Notes: generated by a model from the letters alone, not told the origin. A stretch of DNA of 64,000 nucleotides from Synanceia verrucosa (GCA_029721515.1 CM056550.1:12881857-12945856), one strand, 5' to 3'. Positions 12,872 through 25,360 are shown, counted from the first letter of the stretch. Program-made: numbers and translations.

Positions 12872-13464
12872 AATAGAGCTCTGGACGTCACATGACTTTG
12901 TTTGTTTACACCACCATATTGGCAGGAAAATCCGCTTCAAAATGAGTGGAGCCGGCAGTAAATTTGCACTGTTGGAGAAAGATATTACTGTGTACACAAG
13001 TAAACTAGAGAGAGACTAAAGATCTCTGACTCTTATCATGCCCCCAGTATACTTTTCACAAATCCTGAAAAGGTTTAGTAGTTGTAGATGTTTCAAAATC
13101 TCTTCTCTTGTGAATCATATCACTAGAAATCACACAATGATCTGCTCATTGCTGTAATCACAAGAACAGACATGCAAAAGAAAGACTGAAACGACTCTGC
13201 AGACAAACATTTTTACGTTGCCTTGCTGCGTTGCCATCCATCCTGTAAAATGCTCTTCCCTTTACTTGTCCTCAGCTGTTCTGGCATCCCGGAGCACAAC
13301 AGCTATCCACCATATCTCCAAGAAACATTTATAGGAGTTTAGCTGCAAGCGGCGAGATCCCTGGCAGTAGTTTAAACCGTGTGCCTTCCTGCCAATATGG
13401 TGGTGTTTTGATTTTGAGTGTTGCATGCTGGGAATGTGTGATGTCAACTACTGGAGCGCTATAG
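12872..13464. mobile_element. Inverted-repeat MITE with AATAGAGCTC/GAGCGCTATA ends
   Basis: The outer ends AATAGAGCTCT and the complement of GGAGCGCTATAG are imperfect inverted repeats. An inner 20-bp perfect pair, CACCACCATATTGGCAGGAA at 12909-12928 and its complement at 13386-13405, supports a single element of about 590 bp. There is no transposase frame and no clear target duplication. Superfamily unassigned. Confidence 0.6.
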
Positions 13465-13942
13465 TTTGCTGATACCGTTGAATGGAGCAGAAACCCTCCG
13501 TTCAGCCTGTGGTTCCTCCATCTTCAGGAGATGCTGTCTCCCTCCCAGCTTAAAACATTAAACATTCTGTTTCAGGCTGGGAGGAAGGATGTTCACTCTG
13601 ATTGATCATTATTTGGCTTCTGGCTTCTCTTTTGGAAACTATTTTTCCATAGCTGGCAAGATTTTTGGACACATTTCTCTGTCCTTAGTTGAACTTTCAC
13701 ATGAGCTGTTCTGGCTCCAGTCAGCTTATTAATTCATGAAACGATTGATTCGTTACATGTTCAACACAAAACAATGTACTCATCTCAGGGTTTGTTTGGT
13801 CAGGAAAACAACAATGAATGTAGCTTAGTGTAGCTGAATGAGAGCAGCACAAGCTGGTGCTGAACATGGCGGAGAAGGAAATGTTGGCTCTTTTTTCTTT
13901 TATTCTTTCTTTGTGTGCTATTTAAACCACATCTGTGATATT

Positions 13943-14373
13943 TTAACTCTTTGAGTGCCATTGACATATCTGTATGCCATTTAAAATCCAAAGCTTGAGT
14001 ACCGTTGATGTATATATATACTGTATGTCAAAGTGTTTTTTTGGCAGCTGGCACAAGAGGGCACTCTCACACAGCCTGTGAGTAATTTTGGGGCTTCTGG
14101 GAGATGTAGTCAGAGCGTAAAGAGACGGTATACACCACAGAGATCAAAACAGGAAGTGGAGACGATCGAGATTAGAGAGCAAAACAAACAGAATCTGGAC
14201 AAAAAGTGGTGATTTTGGTGAACGTGTCCTCTACTCTACCTCTGATAAAACAAGTGTTTTCAGAGTCATAGTACAAAAAATTCTGTGGGTCTTAAAAAAT
14301 AATTCAAAACATCCAAAAACTCTGGAATGAGGCACTTCTGGTTTTATAAAACGGCTGGCACTCGATGAGTTAA
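13943..14373 (+). mobile_element. piggyBac-like MITE, copy 2
   Basis: TTAA at 13943-13946 and at 14370-14373, with inner ends CTCTTTGAGTGCCA and TGGCACTCGATGAG. The interior matches copy 1 but keeps an intact TGGGAGATGTAGT (14098-14110), whose complement fits the ACTAYRNNNCCCR promoter motif. Internally deleted relative to copy 4. Confidence 0.8.
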
Positions 14374-16207
14374 TTTATCCTGTTGTTGACAACATGTTTG
14401 CATTGTTTTGTCCACCTCCTGTAGAGCACAGTGTGTAATGGTGGACATGGAGTTAGCTGAGGTCTTCTGGGTTCTGGAGACCTTGTCATTAGAACACAGA
14501 ACGATTGGTCTCCCCCTCCTGTGACTCCTTCTCAGACGTTGCTTCTGTGTGAAAGGATCCAGGGAAACCTCCGATGTTGCTGCATTAACTCTCTCTCAGT
14601 CATGCAAAGTGCATTTGGCACAGTGGACAGGATGATGGACTCAAGCAACACATGACCGTCCTCACAAAGCTACTTTAAAGACTGAGACGACACAAGTCTG
14701 TGTGGGCGTATCCAGTGGGCTGACTTTTTACTGCCTGTCCACCACCATCCCTCTGCAAAACCACTACTGAGCTGCAAAGGACATGAATACAGGAGAAAAA
14801 AAACAGACTTTTATGGAGAAAAAAAAACAAACAAATGAAAAACAACTAACGATGTCAATCTCAGCAGAGATCCAGGTATCCTCTGATTTCTGCCATGTTC
14901 TTCTGATTCTGTATTTTTCTGTTCTTTTTTTGTTGTCGGTCAAAGATGTCTGTCCTGTTTACACGTACTGTAAATTCTGTCCACCCATTACTGGTTGGAG
15001 AGATTAAAAAAGTGTGAGGCAGCTTTCATCCTAGCGCCGGTATTCTCTACGGCTGATTACTGTAAACCTAAGAAAACCCTTCTGTTCGAGCTAGCATGTC
15101 CTCCTTTACCTTGAGCCTTTCGTCCTTCCATTCTTATTCCCAGCAGAAAACCCATCCCACAGCAAAGCGCAAACCCTTTTCCTCCTGCTCCTGCTATGGA
15201 AAATCCTTGAGCTTCCACTCAAAGTCTCCCTATTCCTTTATATAGTGTATACCTCAGATGCTAGCCCTAATGCAGCTATTATTCTCTGAAACCTGGCAAC
15301 CAGATCCCCCCTTCCTCAACTGGAGCTAAGCGAGAGCCCAACTGCAATCCATAAGCCAAAACCACACCTACCTCCCCTCGTACCTCACTAACCTCCACCA
15401 TAAAGGCCACAGTATACTTTCTGCAGAGACAAGTTGGCAGGTGTGCACGCACTAAAGGGCATGTACAAATTCTTTCCATACAGCCCAAATTGTGCAAATA
15501 TCTGCAGTTGGCCTTTAGCATCACAGCAGCATCTCTTTGCTAATGAGCAAAATTTGGTTTTAACGAGCCAACGTCATCCTACACCAATTAAATTTGTTGC
15601 AAAATGGAATAAAATCTGCTGTGAAGTGAAGGTCCCGCTTCGTGTAACAGCACTATAATTGACATTTTGTGATGCTATCATGATTAACCGTCATAAGTTA
15701 ACCCAAGCAATCACTAACTGAAGAAATAAGTGAGAGACGCGGAAAAAAAGTTAATTTATGTAGTACTTGGCATTGAGACCTTGTGAGAAGTAACATATTG
15801 CAGCAGAGCCATTCAAATAAATGGAATTGGTCCAACAAACACAATACTTTTCATCCAGGAGACAGTGTCATGTCCACTGTATAAACCCAGTAGATTTAAG
15901 CCCAACCATGTAGAGCTCTCCTCAAATGCACTGTTGCCTAAACCTAACCAGTTGTTTCCCAGTATTGACCATGTAGCATTGCTTTTCTGCCAACATGATA
16001 CAAGGATGATATGGAACATATTTATGAAATGTAAAAACACTAATATAAGTATTCTTTTCTGTTTCGCTATCGTTCTTCTTCTGCTTAGTTTAGGAAACTG
16101 AAATCGTTTAGCTTGACAACAAGCGGCTGCTGACAGGACTTCAACCTTCTACCTTACTATTACCTCTCATACAGATAATAATATCACACTATTTCTGCCT
16201 TACTACT
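14374..16207. other. Intergenic DNA, nothing recognised
   Basis: Several short open frames exist on both strands but show no domain or codon pattern. No repeat termini were found. Confidence 0.5.
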
Positions 16208-16722
16208 GTCTACTCCAGTGGTTCTCAACCTGCGGTACGCTTACCACTGGTGGTACTTGCACCCCCTGCTGGCGGTACTTGGAGGGATCCCTGGAATCCC
16301 ACGTTTTTAAAATATGAAGTAAAACCAACTTTAAAATCAATTGTACGGTGAATACTATCAAAATTCTACTATGAATTAAAATATCCTTGAGATGATTTTA
16401 AGGCCTGACGCAGAGTGGATTTTTTTTTTATATAAAATTACAAATTTTTGAAATACTGTAAAAAATGTGGCTGTTGATTAAGTAGTGGCATAATGTTGGC
16501 CTACATTTAAATCACAATTTACTGCTCCTGATAAAGAAATGGAATTCATATTGACCAGAATTGAGTTTTTTGGTCCGGCCACACAACAGTTTCAGTTTCA
16601 CTTTCAGTGTATGAACTGTTTAAAGCTGAACAGACTGTATTATGTTGGTACGTGGACAGCCAGACAACTACTTTTTTTGGGTGGTACTTGGTGTAAAAAG
16701 GTTGAGAACAACTGGTCTACTC
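16208..16722. mobile_element. Non-autonomous hAT element with perfect 8-bp target duplication
   Basis: CAGTGGTTCTCAACC at 16216 and GGTTGAGAACAACTG ending at 16714 are near-perfect terminal inverted repeats of the Charlie/Tip100-like hAT type. The element is flanked by an exact 8-bp direct duplication, GTCTACTC (16208-16215 and 16715-16722). The 499-bp body has no transposase, so it would have been moved in trans. Confidence 0.9.
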
Positions 16723-17210
16723 TATCTCTCACTAGCAGGATAACTTATATATATAAAAAAGAGAAACCGTTTTTATTATTATTTTATTTATTTCTAGTGA
16801 GGACATCCTGTTTCCCACAGTTCACTCTTAAATCTCCCTATATGCCCCAGCAGATTGTAAATAATTGAAAATCTGTCACGAAATGATTGCAGTTTGTATT
16901 TATATATGTGATTATGTCCCGTTATGTTTCAGTTTCAACAATTCTGACTTTTGCTATAAGTATACTATTGCCTTTACACTCCACATCACTCTCCATACCC
17001 CCATCAGCCCCCCGTCCTATGCAGATCCCCAAAGCACAAAGGTTTGACTGGTAACCAGTGGGTAGAAGAGAAAGAAAACGATGAATTTGCATCCTTTCTG
17101 TTTGTATTTGTTTTATCTGTTTGAGGCTTCAGTGTGCTTTTGTATTTCTTAAAGTACTCTTCATGTGTGGCTGTGGTTTCACTTGGACCTGTGCAATATA
17201 CATAAAGATA

Positions 17211-17658
17211 TTAGGGCTGTCAAACGATTACATTTTTTATTGCGATTAATCAAGTGATATCTGTAGGTTTAAAAATCTCTTACTGATCATTTCCCAGCAG
17301 ATCATGTTAACAATGATCATATGAACAATGATGTCAGTTGACAACAAGCCAACCAGAGTTCGTCTAAATTTCATCCTCAGGTCTGTGGAGACTTGCTCAC
17401 TCCTAAATAGTAGCTTTAGCATGTTAGCTGTTAGCTGATAAGTTGATCAGCATTTGACGTCTCCACTGAGCCGTCTTGGAGCTTTTCAAAATAAAACATT
17501 CAGAAGCGTCATTCTTCTCCGTGACTGCAGCAGGAAGCAGGAAACTGCTAGTAAATGTGCGTCAAAGCAATGAAACCGCAGCAATTAAAATAAATGGCAC
17601 GTTAAGCTTTGACTGTGCTTTCTTATCGTGACTAATATTTTAATGCTGACAGCCCTAA
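17211..17658. mobile_element. Short DNA transposon with TTAGGGCTGTC ends
   Basis: TTAGGGCTGTC at 17211-17221 and GACAGCCCTAA at 17648-17658 are a perfect 11-bp inverted repeat. The left subterminal ACGATTA...GCGATTAATC is typical of a dispersed vertebrate repeat, probably hAT-type. The right flank runs into a TA array, so a target duplication cannot be judged. A decayed copy lies at 4348-4600. Confidence 0.7.
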
Positions 17659-19087
17659 TATATATATATATATATATAAAAATGTACTGGACTGGATTTT
17701 TTTGTGTTTATTTTTCCTGGATTTTATTTCTGTATGCTCCCAATGTGCTTCAAGAAACAGTACTATTTATTACATTATTGGTAAACTGTTACTCACAATT
17801 ATTATTGCAGTTATTACTACCATGATTACTATTAATAAATATTTCTTTCCTCAGTAATGTGGTTAATGGAGTTAAAGTCTGTAGAAACACGTCTATCTAT
17901 ACACACAAACATACATGTGACATGTGATGGTTCGATTTTAAAGTTAAAGAGTGAAGATATTATATGAAACTATTAAATCTCAGGAATCCATTGGTTATCC
18001 TAGCTGTGTGGAGGAACGCAAAGTAACAATCAAAGGTTGCTCTTCATTTTGGCGAGGAAAAACAGGCATGATGATTTTCAAAGGAATCCCTTGACCTCTG
18101 ACCTCAACACACAGTACACAAATCTGTTATCACAAGCTTTATCACAAACTTTTTTTCTCCTACTGTTAAAATCTTTTTGAATATTTCCACATACTGGGGT
18201 CCATAATCTGTCTTGAAATTACATTCGGGAAGCTGACTGGAAAACTGTGATTCTTCTGGATCCAGTGAGCTGATTTGTAGTCATGTGTGATGACGTTCAT
18301 CTCCATAGTAACCATTTCATGCATTTGTGAAACTTGACCTCACTGTATAAAATGAGGCATAAACTAGAGCACTGGAACAGTCAGAGGATAGATGGCTTTC
18401 CTAGCTATACTGACAATAAGGGGATTGCTGAGCATCTTCTAGAACATGCCATCCAATCGTATAAACTGGGTCTTCTGAAATATTATTCGGTATTATTAAT
18501 GAATGCAGGAACTCGTTGTAATTTTGGGATGCAGCATTTGCTTTTCTGCAGAATATGTTGCAGCTCTTTGTCACAGAGGGCCAGTACTTTGTTAAGTGCA
18601 CAAAATTCCTTGTGGGAAATGCAAGACAGTTTTTTTGGGCTCACCAACACACTTTCCAAACAATTGATAACAATTGTCAGACAAGTTTAGCAGACTGCTT
18701 GAACACCAGCATGAAAAAATGTGGGTCTCACATGGGCACTGTCTCCTTCCTGGGCTACACCATACTGTATCTGGAAACCAAGTGCAAATGGACTCTGCTG
18801 AGATCAGTGCAGTGTGCGACTGGTGTTTGTGTTTTTGTATGATGTATTTAGGGCCTTGTGCCACATTATTATGCAAGTCCTATTCAAATTTGCCCATTGG
18901 GCAAGAAAATTGACCTGACCAATGTGGAAAAATAGAGTCAAACGGATTTTGAGTGGGGGGAATCTACCTATGACACGGCCAAGAAATTGCAGCATGACCA
19001 CCGAACTATAAAAAGATCCGTCCAAAACGGTCAGGATGAGCGAAAACCCAGAGTAGAAAAAGCTTGTTGAACATTATCAAGCCAAGA
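17659..19087. other. Intergenic DNA, no recognised gene
   Basis: 18340-18900 has overlapping open frames up to 118 codons on both strands. None has a recognisable motif, and the overlap argues against coding. A TA array occupies about 17658-17678. Confidence 0.45.
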
Positions 19088-19177
19088 CCTGTCAAGAATC
19101 AAACCAGAGGTTGCTAAAAGAACTTTAGCTACCAGTAAAGCCATTTTGTCAGTCTACCCACTGAGCTATGTCCACCC
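19088..19177 (-). repeat. tRNA-derived sequence (SINE head or tRNA relic)
   Basis: On the minus strand TAGCTCAGTGGGTAGA (19153-19168) matches an RNA polymerase III A box. GGTTTGATTCT (19095-19105) matches a decayed B box about 48 bases downstream, at tRNA spacing. The acceptor stem and anticodon arm do not fold as a functional tRNA, so a SINE head or relic is more likely. Confidence 0.45.
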
Positions 19178-19842
19178 CAAAGGAGACAACATGACCTCTT
19201 CCCAGGCACACATTGGCTTATTGCAACCAGTCCCTTTGTGCTTTAGTCCAATGTCCAAACCAATGTCCAGCAAATGAGAAGGAAGCCACTGTTCCTTAGC
19301 CCATGCCATGGTCTGTCACTGTCACCAGATTTGGATTGAAGCCCACATGAAGGCTGTCTGTCTACAGACTGGGTCAGGTGTGGCTCGCCATTCGGGATCT
19401 TCCCATCTTCATCATGTTCCTTTGCAGCGCCACCTATCGGCATGGCATATGTATTACATCCTTGTAACTTGTTGTCACCCGTTATCGCGTCGCTATGTAG
19501 ACAGAAATACTTCCGGCAACGTTGCAACAAGCGTTATGGTGTTACAGTGCTAGTCAGAGATCAGCTCACACACACACACAGTGAATTCCATCACCGTCCA
19601 TCAGCCTTACCCAGCACACCATGGATGCCAGGATCAGAGACAGAAATAGAAAGAGAGGGATGATGGGACTTTGACGCTCATTTGTCTTCCATCTCCTTAG
19701 GGACACAAGACTGAGTGCGGTTGTCGTCTCCAACACTATCATTTACTTAAACAACACAAATGCATAATTGATCCCCTTCCCACCTCAGATACCCCTCATT
19801 CCACCCTCCCACCCCAGCACCTTTCCACCACAGCACCCAGGG

Positions 19843-19843
<1 letters not shown>

Positions 19844-19879
<36 letters not shown>

Positions 19880-19885
19880 ACACAC
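19844..19885. repeat. (CA)n microsatellite
   Basis: CA array with a single T interruption near its right end. Confidence 0.95.
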
Positions 19886-20870
19886 GGTATTGACACTGAG
19901 AAATAAACAGTCTTGTACACCTCACAGCATTGATCCTCTTCTTCAGCACTTTGTCAACAACCTCCATTGTGTGCTAACCCATCTCCACTGTCACTATTGT
20001 CCAACACAATAGATTTTGCTGTTTTAGCAGCTTTCTCTGTCCTCTGTGGGGCTTAAGTGGTCTAACTGTACCAAAAATGGTGGCAATGACCCTTCAGGCC
20101 ATCACAGGGTTACTGATTGGAGTTGTCTGCTCAGTAAATGGAGGTCTCCTGAAACTGCCCTGACAACACTGTTTTCGATCTCTCCTCGAGACATTCTCAA
20201 ATTCTCTTGAGTGATTCGATTCCATTGAAGGTGACATTTCATTCTCCTCACTAGGATGACCTGTTCATCATAGCAGCGTGCACAACACTCCCATAATTTT
20301 AATATTTTCCCAGTAATAAAGCAGTTTTGCTGGCCTATACCAACTCTTAATGGCTGATGTGGCAACTGGTCAGCGTCGTGTTTGAGCAAATATCATTTCT
20401 GCACAGTGACATGCAGTATTTTGTGGAATTCAGAAACACTGGCCATCTTTGAATTGACTGTCCACTGTAAAGCCCAATAAAGTCCTTTATGTGGAGAAAT
20501 GTAAAGTAAGGGTGTGGAGTTTCAGTAAGTGGCTAGGCATGAAGTGTAGGCCCATCACGGATATACATAAGCCAAGATTTTTTAATTGTCCAATGAAAAA
20601 ATTCAAGCATTAAGTTTGGACAAACAAAATGTTGTCACGTGAGACTAAAGAAAGTAGCCTAACTGCTTTTACAGGGTCAGCATAAATCACAGAATATCCT
20701 TTAACAAATCTTTGGATAGCCTGATCAGCTCATTCATGTAGTGATTTATTAAAAAAAAATACAGCCTAAAGCATTTTGTGCATTACTGTTGTCAACTTAA
20801 GACATCACATTACGGTTACACAACAAATAGGATTAAAATGCAAAATGTAGGGAAGTAACAAGAAAATGTA
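19886..20870. other. Intergenic DNA, nothing recognised
   Basis: Scattered short open frames only; no repeat structure is visible on inspection. Confidence 0.45.
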
Positions 20871-20874
20871 AGTG

Positions 20875-21296
20875 TTTTTCGGCAGTGGGTCACCGATCAC
20901 AGTCTCCTGCAGCCTTTGAGTAATGTTGGGGCTTCTGGGGTTTGTAGTCAGGACATAAAGCTATACTATGCTATACGATGCTATACACCACAGAGATCAA
21001 AACAGGAAGTGGAGACGATCGAGATTAGAGAGTAAAACAGAATCTGGGCAAAAAGTGGTGATTTTGGTGAAAGTGTCCTCTACTCCACCTCTGATAAAAC
21101 AAGAATGGAACAAGGTAAAAACAAACATTTTTTTCATGATGAAATAGAGAGTCTCTTCTTTCATTTGAGCTATTCACTGTTTTCAGAGACAGAGTACAAA
21201 ATATTCTGTGGGTCTAGAAATATGACTCAAAATGGACAAAAACGCTGGAACAAGGCACTTTTGGTTTTATAAAAGGACTGGCACTCAATGAGTTAA
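20875..21296 (+). mobile_element. piggyBac-like MITE, copy 3 (left end lost)
   Basis: The interior matches the other copies from GTAATGTTGGGGCTTCTGG onward and the right end is GGCACTCAATGAG with TTAA at 21293-21296. The left TTAA terminus is absent or too diverged to see. TGGGGTTTGTAGT at 20936-20948 is a complement of ACTAYRNNNCCCR. The right end abuts a hAT terminus. Confidence 0.75.
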
Positions 21297-21354
21297 CCAG
21301 TGAGTAATTTAGTAAAGTAAGGCATTACTGTTTTGAGTAACTACCCCAACACTG
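21297..21354. mobile_element. hAT-like right terminus fragment
   Basis: GAGTAATTTAGTAAAGTAAG leads to GAGTAACTACCCCAACACTG, the same right end as the element at 5728-7656. It lies directly beside the MITE end at 21296, so the MITE probably inserted into a hAT copy whose left part is gone. Confidence 0.65.
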
Positions 21355-22437
21355 TTTGTGGTCCAGAATGATGAGTGAGGCCTACCTCAAGAACAAGGGA
21401 AGCTCCACAAACACACACAGAAGAAAGACAATAGCTGAGGTCTCCCAGAGGACAGTCTATTAGTGCTAATACCGCTGTCTTCTGTGTATTGTTCTGCTCC
21501 TGATGATTACACAGGGAACATTCCATGTTACAACACACAGCCTATCGTCTCATATCACATAAGCCATGTAAGCGCTGAGGATGTGGATGGGTGGCTGAGG
21601 GGAGACGGACTGGTGTAGCATTAATACTACTCAGTGGTGCGGTAAATTAATTTTGGATTGCTTCTCTGGGTTTGAACAAAATTGTTTTGTTGAGGGGAAA
21701 AAAAGAGATTAAGGTTTTTAATTATTCTGGGTAATTCATTCCACAAAATAAATCTCTTCAGAGGCAGAGGAGATGTGTCAGCCATCTCATGGCGTCGTTA
21801 TTAAGAGATGCACAAACACACCGGCAGACAGGACGCCATCAGTCGTAGTCACTGCACCACTGCAGTTTACCACCCAGTTACACTTCCTGTTTGTGAAAAA
21901 GTACAAATTACAGTTAATAATGGATTTAAAGTGCTGCTAAATCTTTAATTTCCTCTTGGCTCCACTTTATACTCTGAAGGCGACACATTAATGTTTGTCC
22001 TCAAACTGCTGGAGCTCATCCAAAACCCACCTTGTCCATTTTCCAATTTGCCAATCCAACATAGAGAGGAGAGAGAAAATAAAAGTCTCCTGTAAATTAC
22101 ATCAGCTCTGTTTGCTCTATAATTTATTCATAATTGGATATAATTGAATGGCGATAACTGCTGAATGTGTTCTTTAGTGAGCTTCAGGCAATTAGTGGGG
22201 GGAATTACTGACAATTACTGTTGACTTCTCCTGACATCCTACGATTTCCTGTCACTCCGCGTTCAGGTGAAGTGGCTCCAGCCGACAGAGGTGTGTGTGC
22301 CTTCAGCTCAGAGTCACAGCCAATGGGAATCAGGTGTGGACTGGACTACAGTGAGAGGCTGCTCATACTAAAGACCATGGGCCGGTTACGGAGGAGGGAT
22401 CGGGAGGTTACTTGAAAAAAATGTAATAAATGACTTA
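21355..22437. other. Intergenic DNA; possible conserved non-coding block
   Basis: 21930-22210 is free of recognisable repeats and rich in homeodomain-like ATTA cores, for example TAATTTATTCATAATTGGAT and CAATTAG. That texture resembles conserved enhancers, but conservation cannot be tested here. Confidence 0.3.
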
Positions 22438-22924
22438 TTAACTCACTGAATGCTAATCCTTTTTTAAAAACGAAAGTACCTTGTGCCATCGTTTTTGAGT
22501 CATATTTCTAGACCCACAGAATATTTTGTACTATGTCTCTGAAAACACTGAATAGCTCAAATGAAAGAAAAGACTCTCTATTCCATCATGAAAAAAATGT
22601 TTGTTTTTACCTTGTTCCATTCTTGTTTTATCAGAGGTAGAGTAGAGGACACTTTCACCAAAATCACCACTTTTTCTCCACATTCTGTTTGTTTTGCTCT
22701 CTAATCTCGATCGTCTCCACTTCCTGTTTTGATCTCTGTGGTGTATACCATCTCTTTATGCTCTGACTACATCTCCCAGAAGCCTCAACATTACTCACAG
22801 GCTGTGTGAGAGCGCCCTCTAGTGCCTGCTCCTGAAAAATGAAAGACGTATAGATATGTTTACGACACTCAAACGTTCTGTTTATTAAAGATGTAAATAT
22901 ATAGCTTTGGCACTCAAAAGTTAA
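22438..22924 (-). mobile_element. piggyBac-like MITE, copy 4 (inverted)
   Basis: TTAA at 22438-22441 and 22921-22924, with ends CTCACTGAATGC and GGCACTCAAAAG. The body is the reverse complement of copies 1-3 and is the longest copy at 487 bp. ACTACATCTCCCA at 22766-22778 is an exact match to ACTAYRNNNCCCR. Confidence 0.8.
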
Positions 22925-23195
22925 CTTGATGATGTCATCAGAATTACCTTAGATCGGGTAACGGACATTTTCTTCCTCTCAGAGAGGATTTGTCTTTTGT
23001 TAAAACATACCGTAAAATTACAGTTATTGATTGTTGATTGATTTGTTGTTTTGAACTGTATAAGAAAGGCTTTGTTTTAACTTGTTTAGGTTTTCCTCAA
23101 CATTTGTTTTGAGTTCTTTGAGTTTCTGGAAACATCATAAGCCGGTGTATTGGGGGACATAGTCTTTCACCTTCCTGCCTTTTTGCAATTCTGCA

Positions 23196-23219
23196 GTCGT
23201 TATCTATCTATCTATCTAG
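23196..23219. repeat. (ATCT)n microsatellite
   Basis: Short tetranucleotide array ending in a diverged unit. Confidence 0.7.
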
Positions 23220-23499
23220 CTATCATGTATTTTCCAATTCACTCTCTCAGTCATGTTAATTGTGTTAATTATTGATGAGTTTGGGAGTCACAGTCCATTG
23301 TTCACAGAGTTCACAAAAAATGAAAGACACAAACTGGGTCCCTTTGGAAAAGTGATCCACTACCACTAACAGTTCCCATAATGTCAACACCTAGCATCTT
23401 ATCTCATATGCTACTTCATAAAGTCTTTTAAAGGTAAGAACAATTCCAGCATGTCCACTTAGTGGGGTTTCATGATAACCCTGAACTGCATGTGCTTTT

Positions 23500-23717
23500 C
23501 AGTGGACAGTGGACTACAGGAAGAACACACCTCCACCTGCCTCCATCATCACCCAGGACCTCAAGTGGGAGCTGAACATGAGCTCCCTCACCAAAAAAGC
23601 CCAGCGGAGGATGTACTTCCTGCAGCAGCTGAAGAAATTCAACCTGCCAAAGACAATGATGGTGCACTTCTACACTGCCATCATGGAGTCCGCCGATCCA
23701 CAGCTGCTACCATTGTG
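23500..23717 (+). pseudogene. LINE reverse transcriptase fragment (L2/Rex-like)
   Basis: Frame 23509-23718 reads through ITQDLKWELN, SLTKKAQRRMYFLQQLKKF and MMVHFYTAIMES. This is the region just C-terminal to the catalytic core of a very common fish LINE reverse transcriptase. The residues before ITQDLKW jump straight from a DYRKN-like block, so the segment between them appears deleted in frame. There is no upstream endonuclease or catalytic FADD block. A dead 5'-truncated fragment. Confidence 0.75.
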
Positions 23718-24773
23718 AGTAATTTGGTCTTCAGCATCCTGCTTAAGAACATCTGACATCAAGTATCTCCTGATCGACTGCTGCCGTGTGTAGACCCAGA
23801 ACAACACATTGGTCAAGTCTCCATGGTTACATACCGTATATTCAAAAACGGACACATATTCAACAACAGATAAGCACTGACCTCCTACAGATAGCAGCAT
23901 TTAGCATCCTCACATAAAACAAACGCACACACACACTGTCCTGCTGTGTGGCCCGTGGCCTTGATCACAATGCTAGTTGTGAGGAATAGCTCTTTCTAAC
24001 ACTGGTCATCTATCTCAGTCACATCCACACACACACCTGAAGACGGGCAGGCAGCTCAGCCAGCAGGTATTTAAAGTGGATGAATGCAATCGGAGCGGGA
24101 TGCCAGGTTGTGTTTACAACACTATCCACTTCCACTGCCCTCTCCTTCCTCTCCTCCTCCATTCACTGGCCTTTCCTCCCTGCCTGACTAAAACAAATGG
24201 CCTGAGATGTTAACAGGAAGTATAGGAGAGGAAATGTAAAAAGCCTGAGATAGGTGGAAAACTTAAGACATTCATCTTGCTTCAGGTCGTCTGCAGAGCT
24301 GCTGTCTTTGGTTGAAACAAAGTGACAAAATCCAGTAATATCAGCAAATGTGGATCTGGTGATGGTGATGATGCAGAAGAAGCTCTAGGAGAAGAGCTCA
24401 CTTCATAATAATCACCTCACCTTCTTCTTTTTCTGTTCCTTTTCTCACAGTTTATCAAGATTTTTTTCAAACAACTTTTACTTGTTGCTTCTTTCTACAA
24501 CTTGGAATACAGACAAGAACAATACATAAAAAAAATATATTTAACTAAAATAAAATAAAGGTCAAATTATAGATTTTTAATGGTCAAAAAATTGTTTTCA
24601 TAACTTCCACCCCTGATTATACTGCTGATGATCATATGTTCTGTTTTTATTGTTTTATTTCCGTATCAGTACAGATAACAATAATATCATTACTCTCTCA
24701 TATAAATTATTCTGGTGTAGCTTGCTGACTTTGTGCCTTGTCATTTTCTTTTTAATTATCTTTAATTAGTTTA

Positions 24774-24970
24774 TATTTTGCACTTTGTACAGCTTGTGTT
24801 TTTTACTGTATATATTATATTTTTTATCACATTGCTGCCTTATTTGCCTTTACGTAGCTTTTATTTACCTATTTTTTTATCTATTTTTCACACTTTATTG
24901 AGTCGGTATCCATTGTGGAAAGCAAAGGAAGTATTTCATTGTACAGGGAAACATGTTTCCTTAGATGAAC
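24774..24970 (+). repeat. Possible LINE 3' UTR remnant
   Basis: TTTGCACTTTGTACA, a T-rich stretch and TATTTCATTGTACAGGG follow in the order seen in 3' UTRs of fish LINEs. No coding part is joined, although a LINE fragment lies 1 kb upstream on the same strand. Confidence 0.35.
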
Positions 24971-25149
24971 TGTGCCACAAAGTTTTATTTTAACAACATA
25001 TCCACCTGCTTGGCTCCCGACTCATGATGTCTTTTGGATAACATAACTCCTCACTCGCTCTGTTCGTGCGTGCTGCCGGAGCTCCTCTCTGATTGGTCAG
25101 ATGTAGTTTGATGTCAATCATTGCAGCTGATTACAGCTCCCTCCTCTCC

Positions 25150-25260
25150 TTCCTAGAGCTGATTTGATGCTGTACGCGCCGCGCGTCTCGCGGTAGCGCA
25201 TATGCGCATCCATTGCGCATATCCAAATGCGTCCCCTCGCGCAAAATGTGGCCCCTCATG
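25150..25260. other. CpG-dense cluster with GCGCATATGCGC palindrome
   Basis: GCGCCGCGCGTCTCGCGG is followed by TAGCGCATATGCGCATCC and TTGCGCATATCC. The 12-base palindrome is at 25197-25208. CpG density is far above the surroundings. It might be a small promoter or part of a repeat; neither can be shown. Confidence 0.35.
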
Positions 25261-25359
25261 AAGGATGAGGCCCTATGCAGACTGTGTGATCTGCGTTTAG
25301 GGAGGGGCGGCACTGTTCCTTACTGTTCATATGATAATAAACACCTTGGATCCTTGAAT

Positions 25360-25360
<1 letters not shown>

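Noticed and set aside
12893..13405. CCATATTGG as an SRF CArG box pair
   Set aside because: It is one base short of the CC(A/T)6GG consensus and is explained as part of the MITE inverted repeat.
18334..18913. Cluster of 65-118-codon frames as a gene
   Set aside because: Frames overlap on both strands, none has a motif, and no splice pattern links them.
19088..19177. A functional tRNA gene
   Set aside because: A and B boxes are visible but the acceptor and anticodon stems do not pair properly and the B box is decayed.
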